Source: CAZQHK01 sp964593455 (GTDB lineage Bacteria > Muiribacteriota > CAYSPT01). Taken from it: 64,000 bases of DNA. The notes under the pieces were generated by a model. It saw nothing but the letters and a program-made list of their open reading frames with translations. It was not told the origin of the DNA and did no database searches. The position numbers and the translations under genes are program-made. The stretch covers positions 1 through 64,000 of the forward strand of contig CAZQHK010000013.1 of assembly GCA_964593455.1 (NCBI GenBank), written 5' to 3'. Numbering within the stretch: the first letter of the stretch is position 1; every line of letters begins with the position of its first letter. Shown here one piece after another: positions 1 to 8,545 of this stretch.

Positions 1-29
1 GTTAGATGTCTATTTTAGAGGTTTATTAT

Positions 30-1211
30 TTATCTCAAGAATGCTCTCGATATACTTGTCAGCAGTCGGCCTATTCTACCTCCTTTTGAGATGAAGACCT
101 TTTCTGGGCAGACTTCCGAGCAACAAAAACAGCCGATACACAGTTTGGTGGTTATCTTCGGTCCTGATTCATCGACGCTTACGGCTTTAGCCGGGCACAC
201 CTGTGAACAGGCCTGGCAACGGGTGCACTTGTTAATAAACACCGGTACCGATCTCGGCATGGTCAGTTTCAAAAGACTGCTGCGGATAATTCCGGGAAGG
301 GAAAATCCCACGGAGAGGGCACTTCCCGGCATCTCGTACTCCTCGGGGACCACATCGCATAATCGTTCGCCGACAATATCCACCTGATCGATAGAACTGC
401 CGGGAATACCAAGCTCCGCGGCCATGGCCAGCGTGGGCACATCGCCGGGTGAAAGTCTCATTATCCCGGCACAGACAGTGTCAAGGGCGGTGGCACTCGT
501 GGAAGCCAGCAGTAACCCGATTTTTTTCTTTTTCCCGGCGGCCGGGCCCTCTCCTTCCATAGCCTCTACCGCATCCATGACGGTGAGTTTCGGGGCCAGC
601 ACTTCCGTAATCTCGACCAGCATACGGGCAAACCAGCGTTGATCGCGGCCGGCGTGAAGATGTAAACCGCCTTTTTCCAGGCCGCAAACCGCTCCGAACA
701 TGTTCTTCACCGCCGCTGTCATAACCATCATCTGGTGGGTCTTCAGTTTCGGTGCATTGAGTATCGTTATCCCGGCTTCCAAGACGGGTGCGGCCACCTG
801 CAGCCCTTTGAAGGTGTACGACTCGGGGACCGGCAGTTTGACCGGGTGATCGAATTCCACAAGAGAAGCCTTTTCCTCACGGGCCACCGTCTCCAGTCCT
901 GAAATCCGGGCTACACGCTTGAAATCACCCAGGGCCGGACTGTCACCGAGACAAGGTTCTCCTCCCATTTTCCGGGCCAATTGTATCAGGGCCCGGATCA
1001 CCTCGGGATGGGTCGTAACCGCTTCTTCAGGGGGGCGGGCAGCGAGCATGTTTGGTTTGATCAAAACCTTCTTGTCTTTGAATAAAGGTTCCGGGGGGAC
1101 TTCGAGAAGATCTATGACTGCGGCCAAACGCTCTTTAACCAGCTCCGGGTCGTAGCTTTTACAGCGCACAATCGATACCCGGTGATTATCACGTTTATCT
1201 ATTTTTTCCAT
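30..1211 (-). CDS. DUF362 protein with C-terminal ferredoxin domain
   Basis: A 393-residue iron-sulfur protein. The first 310 or so residues look like the DUF362 family (a KPN signature at residues 52-54 and a KTHQMM segment mid-domain). The C-terminus is a two-cluster ferredoxin: CTRCQACSQVCP begins at about residue 329 and CIGCFCCSEVCP at about 358, both in the CxxCxxCxxxCP pattern that binds [4Fe-4S]. The biochemical role of DUF362 is not settled; the ferredoxin fusion implies redox chemistry in the cytoplasm. The ATG at 1211 has a weak AAGG-type ribosome site. It lies downstream of the slipin/NfeD pair on the same strand, separated by a likely terminator, so it is probably its own unit. 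Family assignment is from pattern recognition. Confidence 0.85.
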   Translation of the reverse strand: MEKIDKRDNHRVSIVRCKSYDPELVKERLAAVIDLLEVPPEPLFKDKKVLIKPNMLAARPPEEAVTTHPEVIRALIQLARKMGGEPCLGDSPALGDFKRVARISGLETVAREEKASLVEFDHPVKLPVPESYTFKGLQVAAPVLEAGITILNAPKLKTHQMMVMTAAVKNMFGAVCGLEKGGLHLHAGRDQRWFARMLVEITEVLAPKLTVMDAVEAMEGEGPAAGKKKKIGLLLASTSATALDTVCAGIMRLSPGDVPTLAMAAELGIPGSSIDQVDIVGERLCDVVPEEYEMPGSALSVGFSLPGIIRSSLLKLTMPRSVPVFINKCTRCQACSQVCPAKAVSVDESGPKITTKLCIGCFCCSEVCPEKVFISKGGRIGRLLTSISRAFLR

Positions 1212-1256
1212 AGTATCCGCGCCTTACATTCTATACTGATTTATCTGAGAAACAAG

Positions 1257-1289
1257 CGGGCTTCAGCCTCCGATTCAAGCTGAAGCCCG
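1257..1289 (-). terminator. Likely terminator of the slipin/NfeD operon
   Basis: An 11-bp perfect stem (1257-1267 paired with 1279-1289, CGGGCTTCAGC type) with an 11-nt loop, 40 bases after the slipin stop. On the minus strand the stem is followed by a moderately T-rich stretch, not a clean T run. Confidence 0.55.
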
Positions 1290-1329
1290 TCGTATTCTTA
1301 TTCGCATCCCGCCATGATCCGGGACGTGG

Positions 1330-2109
1330 TCAATCTTTCTTTTTCTTTTTCTTTTTCGGCAAAGCTTTGGCAGCAGACGTTTGGAGAAACGGTTCGATAA
1401 GATTCAGCGGTAGCGGAAAGATCGTGGTCGAGCTCTGCTCGGTTGAGATCTCAACCAGCGTCTGCAGGTACCTGAGCTGGATGGCTACCGGGTGCGGTTC
1501 GATGACCCGGGCGGCCTCCGCCAGTTTCTCGGAAGCTTCAAACTCACCCTTGGCGGCGATGATCTTGGCCCGCCGTTCACGCTCCGCCTCGGCCTGGCGG
1601 GCCATGGCCCGCTGCATCGTCTTGGGCAGTTCCACATCCTTGATCTCTACGATAGTGACTTTGATCCCCCAGGGGTCGGTCTCGTCATCGATGATCTTCT
1701 GAAGCTCCAGGTTGATCTTTTCCCGCTTGGAAAGCAGTTCATCGAGCTCCGCCTGTCCCAGAACACTTCTCAGAGTGGTCTGGGCTATCTGCGACGTGGC
1801 CAGGATGAAATTTTCCACTTGAACAATGGCGTTTTCCGGGTTCATGACTCGGAAGTAGACAACCGCATTGACCCTTACCGGCACGTTGTCACGCGTGATC
1901 ACGTCCTGAGACGGTACGTCCATGGTAATGGTCCGCATATCAACCTTGACCAGCCGATCAATCAACGGGAGGACGATTATAAGGCCCGGCCCCTTGCTTG
2001 GAATGAGCCGCCCGAGCCTGAAAATTACCGCCCGTTCATACTCATTGATAATTTTGATCATCGATATAATAACAATTCCCAGGATAATGATACCCGGCAA
2101 AAAATTCAT
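1330..2109 (-). CDS. Slipin / stomatin-like SPFH-domain protein
   Basis: A 259-residue prokaryotic stomatin (slipin). A short N-terminal membrane segment (about residues 4-20) is followed directly by the SPFH domain with the YERAVIFRLGR signature and a long charged helix (EAERERRAKIIAAKGE). The C-terminus ends in a run of seven lysines and an aspartate. Slipins form membrane-associated oligomers, and the partner NfeD-type serine protease is known in this family to cleave the slipin C-terminus. The gene lies 21 bases downstream of such a partner (2131-3543), the classic slipin-NfeD pairing, so co-transcription is very likely. Role: membrane quality control or microdomain scaffolding, inferred from the family. 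Confidence 0.93.
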   Translation of the reverse strand: MNFLPGIIILGIVIISMIKIINEYERAVIFRLGRLIPSKGPGLIIVLPLIDRLVKVDMRTITMDVPSQDVITRDNVPVRVNAVVYFRVMNPENAIVQVENFILATSQIAQTTLRSVLGQAELDELLSKREKINLELQKIIDDETDPWGIKVTIVEIKDVELPKTMQRAMARQAEAERERRAKIIAAKGEFEASEKLAEAARVIEPHPVAIQLRYLQTLVEISTEQSSTTIFPLPLNLIEPFLQTSAAKALPKKKKKKKD

Positions 2110-2130
2110 ATTCCCACTACTCCTTTCGTG

Positions 2131-3543
2131 CTAGCCTTCCTCGACAGTGCTGACAATCACCAGGTTTCCCCGAACCTTGTCAATGCGGATTGGCGTTCCC
2201 CGTTTAGCTTTTCCACCACCGGTAAGCTGTGCTTTCCACAACTCACCACGGACAAACACCAACCCACCTTCGGGGCAGAGAAGTTCCCTCACCTCACCGG
2301 TCAATCCGATCAGGCTGGCAGGCCCCAGGCGCGGCTTTTTCCGGTATGCTTTGATAATAACCGACAGCAACAGGAGGAATACTACAGTCAGTACGGTGGC
2401 CAGCCCAAGCAGCACCCGGATGGAGACCTGCATGGTGGCGTCTTTAGAATCGATCAGCATCATCGACCCGGTGATGATGCTGCCCACGCCTCCCAGCGTG
2501 AGAAACCCGTAACTGATTACCTTGACCTCCAGAATCAACAAAGCGGCTCCCAGCAGTATCAATGCTACACCGGCAACACTAATGGGGAAGTTCTGAAGAC
2601 CGAAAAAAGCCAGGATCAAGCAGAATATCCCTGTGGCGCCGGCAAACCCGAACCCCGGTGTCGTAAACTCATAGATGAGACCGTAAATCCCCAGCATCAT
2701 AAAAATAAGCGCTACCGTAGGATTAGCCAGGTAATTGAGTAGTTCTTCCCGGTAATTCATGATCACCGGCCGGCCCTTGCTGGTCCCGGAAAGACTGATA
2801 TAAAACAGCTTGCCCTGCAGTTGCACCGGATGCCCTTCCAGTCCCCTCAGAAGCTCTTTGACGTCTCCGGCGATGAAATCGATCAGACCAGCTTCCAAAG
2901 CCTGTTTCTCGGTGAATGATTTACTTTCACTAACCATGGTCGCGGCCACTTCCGTGTTCCGACCGTGAGTTTCAGCCAGAGTACGCATGGTCGATACCAA
3001 GATATTCGTAATTTTGTCGTTCATAATAGCCTCGGTATTATTACTCTGTTTCCCGAACATACCGCCCCCCAACCCCACCGGATGGGCTGCTCCCATGGTG
3101 GTTCCAGGCGCCATAACGGTGATATGGGAAGCCATCATGATGAAGGCTCCGGCCGAGGCGGCCCGGGCGCCTCTGGGTGATACATAGGTGATTACCGGAA
3201 CCGGGCTGTTGAGGATAGCCCGGTTGATGTCGCCAGTGGAAGATTCCAGTCCCCCGGGAGTGTCGAGTTGGAGCACCACCAGGCTGCTAACCTCACCGGC
3301 TTTCCTGATCTCTCGAATCACGTAGCGGCTGGACACCGGATTGATTGTCCCCGCTATCGTTAGGAAAACTATATCGTGAAACGTTTTGACTGTCTGAAAA
3401 TCTCCTTCAGGTTGTTCGGCAGCGGTTAAGGGAACGGAAATCAGAGGCAAATACAAGACAACGGTAAAAATCAGGATGAGGCTTGTTTTGAAATACCTAT
3501 AAATGTTTGTGTAACGATCACTCTCTATCCGATCGAAAATCAA
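2131..3543 (-). CDS. NfeD-family membrane serine protease (ClpP-like domain)
   Basis: A 470-residue NfeD1b-type protein. A signal or anchor segment (about 20-42) precedes a ClpP/SppA-like protease domain with LDTPGG (94-99). The candidate catalytic serine is Ser130 in ARAASAGAF and the lysine is Lys177 in NDKITN, the Ser-Lys dyad of this family. Several membrane helices (about 275-390) follow, then a C-terminal OB-like NfeD domain. It is paired with the slipin gene downstream. The frame opens with a TTG at 3543, overlapping the upstream Cys-motif gene by 26 bases, which suggests translational coupling; I see no better ATG or GTG before the signal sequence. Confidence 0.92.
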   Translation of the reverse strand: MIFDRIESDRYTNIYRYFKTSLILIFTVVLYLPLISVPLTAAEQPEGDFQTVKTFHDIVFLTIAGTINPVSSRYVIREIRKAGEVSSLVVLQLDTPGGLESSTGDINRAILNSPVPVITYVSPRGARAASAGAFIMMASHITVMAPGTTMGAAHPVGLGGGMFGKQSNNTEAIMNDKITNILVSTMRTLAETHGRNTEVAATMVSESKSFTEKQALEAGLIDFIAGDVKELLRGLEGHPVQLQGKLFYISLSGTSKGRPVIMNYREELLNYLANPTVALIFMMLGIYGLIYEFTTPGFGFAGATGIFCLILAFFGLQNFPISVAGVALILLGAALLILEVKVISYGFLTLGGVGSIITGSMMLIDSKDATMQVSIRVLLGLATVLTVVFLLLLSVIIKAYRKKPRLGPASLIGLTGEVRELLCPEGGLVFVRGELWKAQLTGGGKAKRGTPIRIDKVRGNLVIVSTVEEG

Positions 3544-3892
3544 CCCTGATCACCTTTCCTGCCATATCTACCGACCGATGACTCCGACGATATCCCGACC
3601 GAATTTTCCTTCCGAGCGGATCATTGATAAGTTCGTCGCGGCATCTGCGACATATTTCGAACTGAAAGCTTACACCGACATCTCTTTCCAGTTCCTCAAT
3701 ATCCATCTCCTCGATGGTCTGCACCAGTTCCTGGATCTCGGCACTGTAATCATGTCCCAGATCCTCTTCTTGAATAGCCAGGGTTTCATAGGGATAGCAT
3801 ATGTTCAACTTGATCAGGAACCGGTCTATTTTTTCGGGGATAACCTCACCGCACCGGTCACAAAAAAAAGTAATCACACACACCATCTCCAT
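3518..3892 (-). CDS. Small protein with paired CxxC motifs (hypothetical)
   Basis: A 124-residue protein not assigned to a named family. It has CDRCGE near the N-terminus and CRRCRDEL near residue 80, a pair of CxxC motifs separated by an acidic helical stretch. That spacing could bind one zinc. The C-terminal 30 residues are Arg-rich. It is first in a probable three-gene operon with NfeD and slipin (26-base overlap with NfeD) behind a good sigma-70-type promoter. The start is uncertain: the ATG at 3892 has no clear ribosome site, while a GTG at 3877 sits 9 bases after GGAG. Confidence 0.7.
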   Translation of the reverse strand: MEMVCVITFFCDRCGEVIPEKIDRFLIKLNICYPYETLAIQEEDLGHDYSAEIQELVQTIEEMDIEELERDVGVSFQFEICRRCRDELINDPLGRKIRSGYRRSHRSVDMAGKVIRVDFRSDRE

Positions 3893-3914
3893 TAGGATGC
3901 AGATCTATGAATTC

Positions 3915-3944
3915 ATTGTATACTGCGTGCCGAGGCTCTGTCAA
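3915..3944 (-). promoter_or_regulatory. Sigma-70-type promoter for the 3892-1330 operon
   Basis: Read on the minus strand: TTGACA, 16 bases, TATACA (or 18 bases to TACAAT). It lies 23 bases upstream of the first gene of the Cys-motif/NfeD/slipin operon. The -35 is a perfect consensus. Confidence 0.6.
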
Positions 3945-4000
3945 TTTAACGCAAACACTTATAAACATAGTTTAAAGGACACACGGGTTGACCTCCGTAC

Positions 4001-4029
4001 TTGACTACCATGCCTCAACATGGTATATG
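4001..4029 (+). promoter_or_regulatory. Promoter with an embedded palindromic operator
   Basis: TTGACT (4001-4006), 17 bases, TATATG (4024-4029), 22 bases upstream of the PAC2 gene start. The spacer contains an inverted repeat, TACCATG then CCTCAA then CATGGTA (4006-4025). This is a natural place for a repressor that would block the promoter. The regulator is unknown. Confidence 0.5.
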
Positions 4030-4051
4030 AAGCAAGAAGAGGAGTTCATTC

Positions 4052-4846
4052 ATGACCTGTCATCTTGAGTACGACCAGTTGCCCTCGCTGCCGAACTCTA
4101 TCCTGTTGGCCGCCTGGCCCGGCATGGGTTACGTGGCCTACAGAGCAGCCAATTTCCTGGTGCAAGCCCTGGAAGCCAAGGAGTTTGCGACTCTTAAGGG
4201 AACAGACCTTTTTCCACTGGAAAGCGTCATGGTGAGAGACGGCCTGCTGCAACCGCCACAGAATCCGTTGAACCGTTTCTACTATGTGGATAGACAAGAA
4301 AATGGTAGAGACCTGGTGATCTTTCTCGGAGAATCCCAGCCCGTAAGCGGTAAGGGACGGGAATTAGCGGGAGCGGTACTGGACATCGCCGAGAAAACTG
4401 GCTGCTCGCTCGTCGTTACGTTCGCCGCTTACGCTACCCATATCAGCCATACGCAACAACATGCCGTATGGGCGGCCTCCAGCGAACCATCACTCAACCG
4501 GGAACTGGGTAAATATGATATAAAGATCATGCCGGAAGGTAATATCAGCGGTCTCAACGGTACGCTTCTGGCCGTGGCCCACGAGCGGGGTTTTCGCAGC
4601 ACCTGCCTGTTAGGAGAAATTCCTCTGTACGCTCTGCAGATCGAATATCCAAAAGCTTCTCTGGTAATACTCGAAAAATTCAAGGAGATCTCCGAAATCG
4701 ATCTCGATCTGAAAAACCTGGTGACGCTTACCGGCAGCACAGCCCGACAGATAGATGGTTATCTGGCCCAACTCAGGAACATCGGCGAACTTTCTCCCGG
4801 AATACCGGATGATGGCGATGACCCGGAGATCCAAACCCTTCATTGA
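4052..4846 (+). CDS. PAC2-family (DUF75) protein
   Basis: A 264-residue cytoplasmic protein resembling the PAC2 / proteasome-assembly-chaperone-like family: AWPGMGYVAYRAANFLV near the N-terminus, a central FLGESQP segment, and GNISGLNGTLLAVAHERGF about two-thirds through. Bacterial members have no firmly established role. The ATG at 4052 follows AGGAG by 7 bases. It is probably co-transcribed with the alcohol dehydrogenase 11 bases downstream. It is controlled by the promoter and operator at 4001-4029. Confidence 0.8.
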   Translation: MTCHLEYDQLPSLPNSILLAAWPGMGYVAYRAANFLVQALEAKEFATLKGTDLFPLESVMVRDGLLQPPQNPLNRFYYVDRQENGRDLVIFLGESQPVSGKGRELAGAVLDIAEKTGCSLVVTFAAYATHISHTQQHAVWAASSEPSLNRELGKYDIKIMPEGNISGLNGTLLAVAHERGFRSTCLLGEIPLYALQIEYPKASLVILEKFKEISEIDLDLKNLVTLTGSTARQIDGYLAQLRNIGELSPGIPDDGDDPEIQTLH

Positions 4847-4857
4847 AGGAGCCCCTC

Positions 4858-6012
4858 ATGGATTCTTTCATTTTTAGATCGCCTGAGAAAATACTTTTCG
4901 GACAGAATATCTTGATGAAATCTCTGGAAGATGCTTCGCGTTTCGGGACTCACATGATGGTGGTGGCAGGAGGCGGGTCTCTGCGTTCCAACGGGATTTT
5001 TAAACCCGCTATCCACGTACTTGAAAAGCTTATGCCGGAAGTAACTATCTATGAAGGCGTACGTGATGAACCAACCCCGGAAACAATTGACGAAGGTGTG
5101 GTTCTGGCCCAGGAAGCCGGATGTGACACGGTGTTGGCAATCGGGGGCGGGAGCGTGCTCGATACCGGCAAAGCTATCGCCGCTCTAGTCACCAACGGAG
5201 GCAGTGTGATTGATTATCTGGAGGGAGTCGGTTCGGGCAGTTCTTTTACCGTACCTGCATTGCCCTTTATCGCTGTGCCGACCACCGCCGGTACGGGCTC
5301 GGAGGTAACCAAGAACGCCGTTATCACCAAACCGGGCGTTTTTAAGAAGAGCATCCGCAGCCAGTTTCTTATTCCCAACCTGGCTATTGTCGATCCGGCG
5401 CTTACCGCCACCTTGCCGCCGTTTATAACCGCCACCAGTGGTCTGGATGCCTTCAGCCAGTTACTGGAGGGACTGGTTACCAGGAAGCGGAATCCCATTA
5501 CCGAAGCTTTGTGCGAAAAAGGACTCAAGCTCTGTACCCGAAGCCTTCTCCAGGCCTACCTCAACCAGAGTGATTTGGATGCCAGAAACGATATGGCCGC
5601 CGCCAGTCTGTTGAGCGGTCTTTCCCTGGCCAACAGCGGGCTCGGTGCAATACATGGCTTCGCAGCCGGACTGGGGGCAGTTTTTGGTGTGTCTCACGGG
5701 CTGGCATGTGCGGTACTGTTGCCACACATCACGGCCGCCAACGCTGAAGAAGATCCCGACGGCTTCGCCCGGTTGGGCAAGATCTTTACCGGCCGGATTT
5801 TCTCTACCGCCCGGCAAGCGGCCCAGGCCGGCGTTAGCTTCATCAGGAATTTGTGTCGTGATCTGTTGATTCCCGAATCGCTCTCCGCTATCAGTGTCAC
5901 AGCCGATCTTTTACCGGAAGTTGTGAAAGCTTCTCAGGGTAACAGTATGCGTGGTAATCCGGTAGAATTTTCCAAAGCGAAGCAGTTGGAACTACTCAAA
6001 AGTATCCTTTAA
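4858..6012 (+). CDS. Iron-containing (group III) alcohol dehydrogenase
   Basis: A 384-residue dehydrogenase of the Fe-ADH family, likely reducing an aldehyde to an alcohol with NAD(P)H. Visible: the nucleotide loop GGGSVLDTGK, VPTTAGTGSEVT, and the metal-site segment HGFAAGLGAVFGVSHG with two His ligands. In the first metal motif the sequence is GLDAFSQLLEG, so the Asp is present but the histidine often found four residues later is Gln; this occurs in one subgroup of the family. The ATG at 4858 is chosen over 4843 because AAGGAG lies 6 bases before it. No encapsulation helix is visible, so any link with the nearby BMC operon (acetaldehyde to ethanol, regenerating NAD) is inference from proximity. 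Confidence 0.9.
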   Translation: MDSFIFRSPEKILFGQNILMKSLEDASRFGTHMMVVAGGGSLRSNGIFKPAIHVLEKLMPEVTIYEGVRDEPTPETIDEGVVLAQEAGCDTVLAIGGGSVLDTGKAIAALVTNGGSVIDYLEGVGSGSSFTVPALPFIAVPTTAGTGSEVTKNAVITKPGVFKKSIRSQFLIPNLAIVDPALTATLPPFITATSGLDAFSQLLEGLVTRKRNPITEALCEKGLKLCTRSLLQAYLNQSDLDARNDMAAASLLSGLSLANSGLGAIHGFAAGLGAVFGVSHGLACAVLLPHITAANAEEDPDGFARLGKIFTGRIFSTARQAAQAGVSFIRNLCRDLLIPESLSAISVTADLLPEVVKASQGNSMRGNPVEFSKAKQLELLKSIL

Positions 6013-6036
6013 CCCGGAAACTGCAGTTTCCGGGTT
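6011..6036. terminator. Perfect 26-bp palindrome between convergent genes
   Basis: AACCCGGAAACTG followed directly by its exact reverse complement. It overlaps the TAA of the plus-strand dehydrogenase (6010-6012) and the TAA of the minus-strand propeller gene (6035-6037), so it would form the same hairpin in both transcripts. There is no T run, so it may act as a bidirectional end or mRNA 3' stabiliser rather than a classical intrinsic terminator. Confidence 0.6.
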
Positions 6037-7006
6037 AACGGTATTCGATAATCCGGAACCGTTCTTCGTCGGTAGCCACCTTAAGAACACGGCCATCACC
6101 GGTCACCGCGAAATGCCTGTTCAGGGGAAAGGCGGGAAACTCGGGAACCTCTATTTTTTTCTTGAGTTTGCCGTCCGGTCCGACTGCCAAGATATATAAA
6201 ACTTCAACTTTCTTCCAGAGTTCACCATGCATCTCGCCGAGCGAGGTAAAAAGATAAAGGTTTTGCTGGAAATCTATTCCGATAGGATACGCGTCCAGAA
6301 TGGATTTTGGAGGTTTGAGAGTAGCCACGTGGTCCACCTCGGAAAAATCGGATGTCAGCCTCTTCACCGCCAGCGAGTTGGTTTTCTCCGATATGTCCAG
6401 AATGACCAGTCCGCCATCGGGATACGTCACCGAACAGGACCGGAAAGGGAGCGCCCTGTCTTTTTTACCGTCAGGGCTGAATTTCAGCACCTTCAAGGAT
6501 TTCCGGTCAACACCGTAGACATTGCCCTGGGAATCGACATCCACTTTGATGATAAATCCGAAATAGCTTAGACCATCCGCCTTTTTACCGATAGTCCCGG
6601 ACAGCGTTCCATCCGGAGAAAATTTCCAGATGACATTCTCCGTCTGGTTGGCAAGATAGATATCTCCTTTCAGAGATACTGCCAGATCAACACAAAGTAC
6701 CGGTGTGCCGTCAGCGGCAAAAGGAGGATACTCGATTATTTGTTTTAATGTTCCTTCCGGGGTAAATACTTTGACGCTGCAATGGGCTGCATCCAAAATT
6801 AAATAATTATTCTCTATGTCCACCACGAACGAAGTTGGGCCGACATATCCGCCGGTGCCAGCCCCTGGGGGAAAAAGACCCACTTCACGAGGACCCGAGC
6901 CGAAATACAACGTTAACACTTCACGTGTTTCAAAAGCGGCACCGGGAGTGGCAGCCAGACACATCATAAACAATTCCACGATAAACACACGTATCAGTTT
7001 TTTCAT
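6035..7006 (-). CDS. Secreted NHL/six-bladed beta-propeller protein
   Basis: A 323-residue exported protein. The start at 7006 gives a signal peptide (MKKLIRVFIVELFMMCLAA, then a cleavage site near AAFE) and has a GAGGGTGAT ribosome site; the longer frame from 7054 is unlikely. The mature part shows repeated blades typical of NHL/6-bladed propellers: KVFTPEGTLKQII, WKFSPDGTLSGTIGKK, LKFSPDGKKDRAL and a final GPDGKLKKKIEVP. It probably binds a ligand in the periplasm or outside; no catalytic residue is evident. It sits 44 bases after the aldolase gene on the same strand, so it could be read through from the BMC operon, but a periplasmic protein has no obvious place in a cytosolic compartment. 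Confidence 0.75.
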   Translation of the reverse strand: MKKLIRVFIVELFMMCLAATPGAAFETREVLTLYFGSGPREVGLFPPGAGTGGYVGPTSFVVDIENNYLILDAAHCSVKVFTPEGTLKQIIEYPPFAADGTPVLCVDLAVSLKGDIYLANQTENVIWKFSPDGTLSGTIGKKADGLSYFGFIIKVDVDSQGNVYGVDRKSLKVLKFSPDGKKDRALPFRSCSVTYPDGGLVILDISEKTNSLAVKRLTSDFSEVDHVATLKPPKSILDAYPIGIDFQQNLYLFTSLGEMHGELWKKVEVLYILAVGPDGKLKKKIEVPEFPAFPLNRHFAVTGDGRVLKVATDEERFRIIEYR

Positions 7007-7050
7007 CAAGAAATCACCCTCGGAAATAAAAGAGTCGAAAGCAAGGTGGA

Positions 7051-8511
7051 TCAATATCCTTTGTCGCCGCCGGCGTCCGTTTCGCCGGAGACTATCTTTA
7101 CGCTGGCTGAAGCCCCTATCCTGGTAGCGCCCGCTTCTACCATCTCCATGGCTGTCTTCAAATCCCGGACACCGCCTGAAGCCTTGACTCCAAGATCGGG
7201 ACCAACGGTTTTACGCATCAGAGCGATATCGTGGGCAGTGGCACCACCCGGACCGAACCCGGTGGAGGTCTTGACGAAATCAGCACCGGCCGCTTTTGCC
7301 AGGGTACAACCCATGATCTTTTCATCATCGGTGAGGAGCGCCGTCTCCAGGATTACTTTTACCGTTCGTCCGCAACCCGCCTGGACCACGGCCCGGATAT
7401 CATCTTCCACCAACCTGAAGTTACCGGCTTTGAGAGCCCCGACATTGATTACCATGTCGATCTCGTTGGCGCCTTTGCGGACGGCGTCGGCAGCCTCGAA
7501 CGCTTTGGTCTCACTGGTGGTAGCACCGAGAGGAAACCCGATAACAGTACACACCATGACTCCGCTGCCGCTAAGCAGGTTGACGCATTTCTCTACATAA
7601 GCGGGATTGATACAAACGGAGGCAAAATGATGTTCCCGCGCTTCTGAGCAAATTTTCTGAATTTGCTCATACGTAGCATCCGGTTTGAGGAGCGTGTGGT
7701 CAATCAAACCCGCCACCTGTTTCTCTACCGATACTATGCCCGCTTTGGCCCCGATTCGTTCGGCGCCTGCTTTTAGCAGGTCATCTACACAGCTTTTCCG
7801 ATTGACGACACACAGGCCGCACGCGCTACACTCCCCGGTGGAAGCATCGCAGACAACAACCGGGGAAGCAACCGAAACCGGTGAAGGGATGGTTGAATAA
7901 ACCGGGACTTGCGGCGCAGCCGGAAGCCCCTGCGTGAGAGTCATCCCCAGATCGGAAGCCGCCACCAGTCGAGCACCGTACCCGGCAGCCGTGTTGAGCA
8001 GTTCCTGCACACGTTGTTTGACCGCAGGAGCCGCTTTTTCTACAGCAGCATTAAGCGTATCTACGACTACGATTACCGGCATACCGCCAATCAAGGCTTC
8101 ATGTAAAATAGCCGTAGCCGGGTTATCACAGGTGAGCGAGGCAACCTTGGAGAGAGTATTGATACTCGGTACCGCCAATATCACAGCTTCATACCCTTTA
8201 ATCAGTTCGGCGGCGGGATTAAATACGTTCCCGGTAATACAATTGTCTAAACCGGCAGCGGTTTTGAGCCGGTCCTGTCCCCACAGGTTATCCGCCGAGG
8301 TAGTAAGCACACCCGTCAATTGCCAACCCGACACGGCCAGTTTCTTGAGTTCCGCCAAAACCGGTTCTACTCCCCTGACTACCCCGGACACGATAACCAG
8401 GGCCCGACGACCCCAACCCGATGAGATAGCTTTTCCGCCAATTTCTGTAGTACCAGTCGATTGCATCCTATTCATAACCTCTCGCGTGATCCTCTCGATT
8501 AGATCGTCCAT
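7051..8511 (-). CDS. deoC: BMC deoxyribose-phosphate aldolase fused to flavoprotein-like domain
   Basis: A 486-residue fusion, about twice the usual DeoC length. Residues 1-17 (MDDLIERITREVMNRMQ) form an amphipathic helix typical of BMC encapsulation peptides. Residues 36-185 resemble the BMC-associated flavoprotein domain (IVSGVVRG, later ALIGGMPVIVVVD). A linker at 220-241 carries five cysteines (221, 228, 231, 234, 241), possibly a metal or Fe-S site. Residues 260-475 are a complete DeoC: Asp352 (EIDMVINVG), Schiff-base Lys414 (FVKTSTGFG) and Lys443 (VKASGGV). Reaction: 2-deoxyribose-5-phosphate to acetaldehyde plus glyceraldehyde-3-phosphate. This is the last gene of the BMC operon and the signature enzyme of SPU-type loci. 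The fusion explains how the aldolase is targeted inside. Confidence 0.93.
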   Translation of the reverse strand: MDDLIERITREVMNRMQSTGTTEIGGKAISSGWGRRALVIVSGVVRGVEPVLAELKKLAVSGWQLTGVLTTSADNLWGQDRLKTAAGLDNCITGNVFNPAAELIKGYEAVILAVPSINTLSKVASLTCDNPATAILHEALIGGMPVIVVVDTLNAAVEKAAPAVKQRVQELLNTAAGYGARLVAASDLGMTLTQGLPAAPQVPVYSTIPSPVSVASPVVVCDASTGECSACGLCVVNRKSCVDDLLKAGAERIGAKAGIVSVEKQVAGLIDHTLLKPDATYEQIQKICSEAREHHFASVCINPAYVEKCVNLLSGSGVMVCTVIGFPLGATTSETKAFEAADAVRKGANEIDMVINVGALKAGNFRLVEDDIRAVVQAGCGRTVKVILETALLTDDEKIMGCTLAKAAGADFVKTSTGFGPGGATAHDIALMRKTVGPDLGVKASGGVRDLKTAMEMVEAGATRIGASASVKIVSGETDAGGDKGY

Positions 8512-8545
8512 GTCGGTAACATTGCCTCCTTATATGTATATATAT

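Noticed and set aside
1492..2742. 416-residue plus-strand open frame
   Set aside because: It lies antisense to the slipin and NfeD genes, both clear families with good start sites. Its composition is Gln/His-rich low complexity and has no ribosome site.
4843..4857. Earlier ATG for the alcohol dehydrogenase
   Set aside because: It overlaps the PAC2 stop and would place the AAGGAG ribosome site inside the gene; the ATG at 4858 fits that site.
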